Shown here piece by piece: positions 10,489 to 13,924 of a stretch of DNA of 13,924 bases. The stretch's first letter is position 1. Every line of letters begins with the position of its first letter. The notes beneath the pieces are model-generated. The model had not been told where the DNA came from. It was given only the letters and a program-made list of their open reading frames with translations, and ran no database searches. This stretch comes from Circinella minor (lineage: Eukaryota > Mucoromycota > Mucoromycetes > Mucorales > Lichtheimiaceae): assembly GCA_016758965.1 (NCBI GenBank), contig JAEPRB010000551.1:1-13924 (forward strand), in the 5' to 3' direction. The translations under genes were made by a program, and so were the position numbers.

Positions 10489-11005
10489 CACGGGTGTAAC
10501 ATCTACCGGAATGCGTGGGAAACCAAAATTAAGTTGTGTTATTTCATTTCCATGATAATGTTACTGCAGCAGCCTTTTCACTTTATTAAAAGTATTCACG
10601 CTTTGACAGGCTCATAATACCATGTCGCAAAAATTACCAAGAAAAGATATACGCTCATTTTTTAAAATTCTACAGGAACTGAGGAATTCGTGACAAATAA
10701 AAATTAAGACGTGCCATGAAAATGTTGTCACTGCCACTTTTTTAAACATACACGTTTTCAATACGCTCATAGTAGCATGACGCGAAAAATATGATCAAAA
10801 AAGGAAAAAGGGAAAAAAAACGTTCATAAAGTAAAAAAAAAAAATTAGACACGAGTGTAAATTCTACAAGAACTGAGCAATTCGTGGTAAACAAAGATTA
10901 GGTCGTGTCATTCCATCTCAATGACAATGCTGCCACTGTGACTTTTGCATTTTTATTATGAACATTCACGCTTTTGACACTTCCATAGTAACATAAAGCT
11001 AGAAA
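10489..11005. repeat. Degenerate tandem repeat, about three units of 165-195 bp
   Basis: Three units start near 10489, 10662 and 10850. Each has the same order of landmarks: TCTAC[CA]RGAA, then a GAATKCGTGR motif, then RACGTGYCAT or equivalents, then ATGWYAATGYTRCTGC, then TTTTTAAA or TTTATTA, then CACGYTTT, then CWYATARTA.CAT. For example TTCTACAGGAACTGAG (10668) matches TTCTACAAGAACTGAG (10862), and the first unit has TCTACCGGAATGCG (10502). TATTCACGCTTTGACAGGCTC in the first unit matches CATTCACGCTTTTGACACTTC in the third. Unit anchors are 166 and 194 bp apart. There is no open reading frame across it and no known element is recognised. Confidence 0.75.
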
Positions 11006-11151
11006 GAAAAAAAAAATTGCCTAATGAAGAATCACATGGTTTTTTTTTAAATTAAAAAAATATATCCCGCCTGATTTTCTTTTTCTTCTTTTTTCTTTTC
11101 CTTTTTTTTTTCTTTACACCTCAGAGCCTCTTTTTTTTTTACTTGTTACTT

Positions 11152-13092
11152 ATGTATCGGCTACTCAAAGAAATCTTTCGCGAAGACCCTTTCCTTGCTA
11201 CCGTATCCGCTTTATCTATCGCTTTGAATTGCGTTCCTATCGCTTTCTTTGTGATAGAAGCTGTCTACGACTATTATTTGGTCCACTTCCCGTGGTTTTG
11301 CTTTTAAGCATTCCTTGCCCTTGTGGCATTCATCTCTTTCGCACCGTGTTGCAATTCATTGCGCACATTTACTGTTGGAAAATGCTTGTCATTGGGACTT
11401 TTCTTCGTTTCCCCGTTGCCGCCAAGTCTCGACTATGCATTCGTTGCTTCTCATTATGAGGAGGTTTCTCGTTTGCGGCGTGTGTTGTGTGAACCGCCTG
11501 TTGTGGGCAAGCCCCGAGAAGAAGAAAAGTCGCCTATTCCATATGTTAAATGGAATAATAACGCAGCTCGTCGTGATAAGCGTTCCTTACCTTCTGGTCG
11601 CATGAATGAACCTGGCCGCAAAGATGTACTTGGTGGGGCTGTTGAAGTATACTCTTGGGCAGACATCGTGCGTTGTAATGTCTTGCCTCGACAACGTGTT
11701 GCTGACCGTAAAAAGTCACATAAAAACACATCGCCAACTGTGCTCCCTGATGCAGTTGATCTCTTGTGCGAACAGTTCGCGGCCATGGACTTAGGTCCTA
11801 GTGCCCAAGCTTCGGCTCCTGTTCAACACCAAGATGAGCCTGGATCACCGATGCTTGTTGATATTCCTTGCGATGATGTTCAAGTGCAATCATGGGAAGA
11901 TGAAGCTGACGCTGATTCCTTAGCACTCGAAGGTACTTTCTCTTCTTCTTCAGCAGGAACAGCTTTCCCTGATTGCGATGTGGAGATGGAAGATTCTTTT
12001 GAAGATGATTCCTATGTAATCCCTTCTGCAGCTGCTGGAGAGATTGGTCCTGTTGCCATGGATATTGATGGTGATTCCGTATCCATGGATAACGGCGTAC
12101 AAGAACGAGAACAACAACAAGAACAACAAGACAGCTCAGTTGGCTTTGATGCCACTGATGCTATGGAAACTGCTGCTGAAATGACTTTTATGTCACCAGC
12201 ACAAGAGCAGTCAATCCCAGAGGAAGATACTCTTGTAGAAGGTACTGATGATGATTCGGACGACTTTAGTCCTGAAGTAATCACTGATACTGCTGCAGTT
12301 GAGGCCTCTGAACATGTGCAAGATGTGGGTGATTCCACAGCATCAATTGATGCACTTGCTTTGGCTATTTTAGCCAACATGTTACCACCTTTGGAGCAAT
12401 CCAATATTACTACTGCTGGTAATGCTAGTCTCGTAGATGTGTCTTTGGATTTTCCTACAATGACAAATGCTGCTGCTTTGGTTGAGGGCTTCAATGGTGA
12501 AGAAGTTCGTGTAGGTGTCAACGAACTTGTAGAAAGAGAAGCACTCGTTGCTATGCAAACTGCTGCTGAGTTGGCTTTCATGCCACCAGCACAAGAGCAG
12601 TCAATGCCGGAGGAATACACTCCTGTATTCAGCACTGATGATTATTCAGATATAATCGCTGCTGCTGTTGCTGTTGAGAACTCCGAACATGTGCAAGATG
12701 TAGGTGATTCTACTGCATTACATAATGCACTTGCTTTGGCTATGGAAGCCAACATGTTACCATCTTTGGATTTATCCAACATTACTACTGATGGTTATGC
12801 TAGCCTTGTAGATGTGTCTTCGGACTTTCCTACTATGGCCAATGCTGCCTCTTTAGTTGAGGTATTCAATGATGAAGAAGTTCGTGTAGGTGTCGACGAA
12901 CTCGCAGAAGGTGACGCCTCAGTGCTGATCCCTGCTATTGAAGAAGACCGTGTAGGTGTCGACGGTCATGTGAACGATGAAGAATCTCTTGTCCTCCCAC
13001 CACCACAAGCCGCACGACTTCCTGACGTTGATGATATTTTTGCAGAGTTTCTTGTAGAGTATGATGATGGAGACGATGAGTATTGGGTCTAA
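11152..13092 (+). CDS. Unrecognised acidic repeat protein with hydrophobic N-terminus; one in-frame TAA at 11305-11307
   Basis: I do not recognise a family. The frame opens at ATG 11152 (MYRLLKEIFREDPF) and runs hydrophobic for about 50 codons (one or two possible membrane segments) to a TAA at 11305. It then continues in the same frame, still hydrophobic (AFLALVAFISFAPCC), to the stop at 13090. Without reading past the TAA, the first in-frame ATG is at 11602, giving 496 aa. Order: hydrophobic part; a basic stretch around 11520-11600 (KKKS-like, RRDKR); a conserved-looking linker (VYSWADIV); then a long Asp/Glu/Ala/Val-rich region with two tandem copies of about 130 codons, ending DDEYWV. It has no introns and is visibly less AT-rich (roughly 45% GC in sampled lines) than NUP155 exons. 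It may be a nonsense-mutated gene, a shorter gene starting at 11602, or carry a sequencing error at the TAA. No weak-consensus intron across the TAA convinced me. Confidence 0.7.
12160..12924 (+). repeat. In-frame tandem duplication (about 130 and 125 codons) in the acidic protein
   Basis: Copy 1 (12160-12549) and copy 2 (from 12550) start with AMETAAEMTFMSPAQEQS and AMQTAAELAFMPPAQEQS. Both then contain PEE, a Thr-Asp-Asp segment, SEHVQDVGDST, ALALA, NMLP, SNITT, SLVDVS, DFPTM, NAA, LVE and EEVRVGV. The spacing is 390 bp at the start and 375 bp at the EEVRVGV motif, so copy 2 lacks five codons, in the stretch before SEHVQ. A third partial echo of EEVRVGVDEL occurs near 12940-12980 (EEDRVGVDGHV). 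The DNA is still clearly similar, while most differences keep the frame. Confidence 0.9.
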
Positions 13093-13924
13093 ATATCTCG
13101 TAAGTATTATTTATATTTATATTTATCTTTTTTCATTTTTTATTTTTTATTTTACTTTATATATATTTCGTATTATAATTATTAATATACCTTTATTATT
13201 ATTATATATAGATGATGGTAACTGTGTTGACTTGCTGGTTGACGGAATTCTCGCGTTCCTTTTATTTTTTTATTCTTTTTTTTTTACTTTCTCTCTCTCT
13301 CTCTCTCTTTCTCAACATGTGTTTGTGTGTGCACCTCTGTTGATGATTGCTCCTTTGTCCGTGTGTGTGCGGTATTTTTTTTTCTTCGACGCCTTCAGCA
13401 TTTCTGGTAAGTCTATTGAAATGATAAAAAAGGATATGTATAAAAAATAATTACTAATGTGCATAAAAACTAATTGGCAACATATTTTTATTTTTATTAT
13501 TCTTATAGCTGTTGTGCGGCAGCCCGGTGTGTGTTTTTTTGTGCGTCCTCTCTGGCGCTTTTTTTTATGTATGCAATGGTCATGGTAAGTTGATAAAAAA
13601 AATATCTACTGACAACTTATTTTTAAAACAAGTTTCTGATAAAATAATTTAACAACAATTACTAATATTTTTATTTTTTTTATATATTTAAAAATATATT
13701 AGGCATAATTCTGTTTGTGCTTTTGGTATGTCTGTTGGGCATACGATGGAGTGTCTGTTTTGGACGCTTTGGTGTTGGAGTTTTATGATGCAAACAGTGT
13801 CATGGTAAGTTTTCTCTCATTGAAAAAAAAAAAAACATTTTTTTAAAAAAAAAAATTAATGATAGCTGAGAACTAATTATTTAATCCTTTAATGGAATAT
13901 ATAGACGTTGTTGTGCTGCGTGTG
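13093..13924 (+). other. Spliced tail: four strong introns separating short exons (3' UTR, extension of the acidic gene, or 5' part of another transcript)
   Basis: Introns with GTAAGT donors and TAG/TATAG acceptors are visible at 13100-13211, 13407-13508, 13585-13702 and 13805-13904. Three of them contain ACTAAT-type branch-point-like sequences. They separate exons 13212-13406, 13509-13584, 13703-13804 and one from 13905 to beyond the window. If spliced onto the acidic gene, the same frame continues past its TAA through the first three exons (HDGNCVDLLVDG..., then AVVRQPG..., then ...QTVSW). It meets TGA formed across the junction 13804/13905. The first exon has a (TC)n run that reads as Ser-Leu repeats, and I recognise no protein in any frame. 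Splicing looks real; coding is uncertain. Confidence 0.5.

Larger units (their letters stand above)
9525..11151. other. Long intergenic region; no gene seen apart from repeats
   Basis: The part next to 9524 should hold the promoter and 5' UTR of the minus-strand DIPP gene; it contains A/G-rich tracts and a (TG)n microsatellite. From about 9660 to 10480 the sequence is AT-rich with short frames that look accidental. From 10489 to 11005 there is a degenerate tandem repeat. From about 11075 to 11140 a T/C-rich tract precedes the next reading frame and may be its promoter or leader. An 8-bp inverted pair, CACCCGTG near 10378 and CACGGGTG near 10489, borders the start of the repeat block. Confidence 0.6.

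Noticed and set aside
11305..11307. TAA reassigned to an amino acid
   Set aside because: NUP155 and the plus-strand Nudix gene both end naturally at TAA and the other Nudix gene at TAG, so the standard code applies.
11229..11605. Two further plus-strand frames overlapping the start of the acidic gene
   Set aside because: They are out of frame with the long coding region and show no family resemblance.
12012..12635. 207-codon Ser/Thr-rich open frame on the minus strand
   Set aside because: It lies wholly inside the acidic repeat gene. Its Ser/Ala/Thr composition is what the complement of an Asp/Glu/Ala-rich repeat frame gives, and its apparent repeats come from the sense-strand duplication.
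13061..13450. 129-codon open frame rich in Ile, Phe and Tyr
   Set aside because: It reads through the intron 13100-13211 in a frame different from the acidic gene; its middle is intron sequence. Only its downstream part overlaps the exon 13212-13406 noted above.
1..13924. tRNA, rRNA, CRISPR array or classical transposon
   Set aside because: No cloverleaf-like T-loop element, no regular spaced direct repeats, no transposase, reverse transcriptase or terminal repeat was found by eye; the only GGTTCGAA-like string, near base 53, is inside the QPRT exon.

Overview
The window looks like nuclear DNA from an early-diverging filamentous fungus, most likely Mucoromycota (Mucorales-like). The placement is an inference. 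It rests on AT-rich sequence, many short GT-AG introns (about 50-220 bp, mostly GTAAGT/GTAAAT/GTAAAA donors), T- and A-homopolymer-rich introns, and fungal-type protein families. I see no rRNA, tRNA, CRISPR array or recognisable transposase.

Layout, left to right. (1) Bases 18-94 hold one internal exon of quinolinate phosphoribosyltransferase (QPRT) with plausible splice sites on both sides. Its expected next exon is missing; the next gene starts 39 bp later. (2) Bases 134-5929 hold a complete 17-exon gene for the inner-ring nucleoporin Nup155 (yeast Nup157/Nup170). The reconstructed exons sum to 3810 nt with the frame kept throughout (1269 aa). (3) Bases 5930-6995 are non-coding, with GA/G-rich tracts and a CT-rich leader before the next gene. 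(4) Bases 6996-7844 (+) and 8746-9524 (-) are two convergent, related Nudix genes of the diphosphoinositol-polyphosphate phosphohydrolase (DIPP) type. The minus-strand copy has an intact Nudix box. The plus-strand copy has a degenerate box and a low-complexity Q/E/K N-terminal extension. Both share two intron positions. (5) Bases 9525-11151 are non-coding, including a degenerate tandem repeat of about three units at 10489-11005. (6) Bases 11152-13092 hold an unrecognised, intronless, less AT-rich reading frame: a hydrophobic N-terminal part interrupted by one in-frame TAA, a basic linker, then a long acidic region containing a 130-codon tandem duplication. (7) Bases 13093-13924 contain at least four good-looking introns separating short G/T-rich exons. 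They are either a multiply spliced 3' region of gene 6 or the start of a separate spliced transcript that leaves the window.

How the genes relate: the left part (NUP155) is conserved housekeeping sequence and the Nudix pair is a conserved enzyme plus a divergent paralogue. The Nudix enzymes would act on inositol pyrophosphates and/or diadenosine polyphosphates and have no evident functional link to the nuclear pore. The right-hand 3 kb (repeat block, duplicated acidic protein, interrupted frame, spliced tail) is the part that known families do not explain and is the best candidate for something undescribed.
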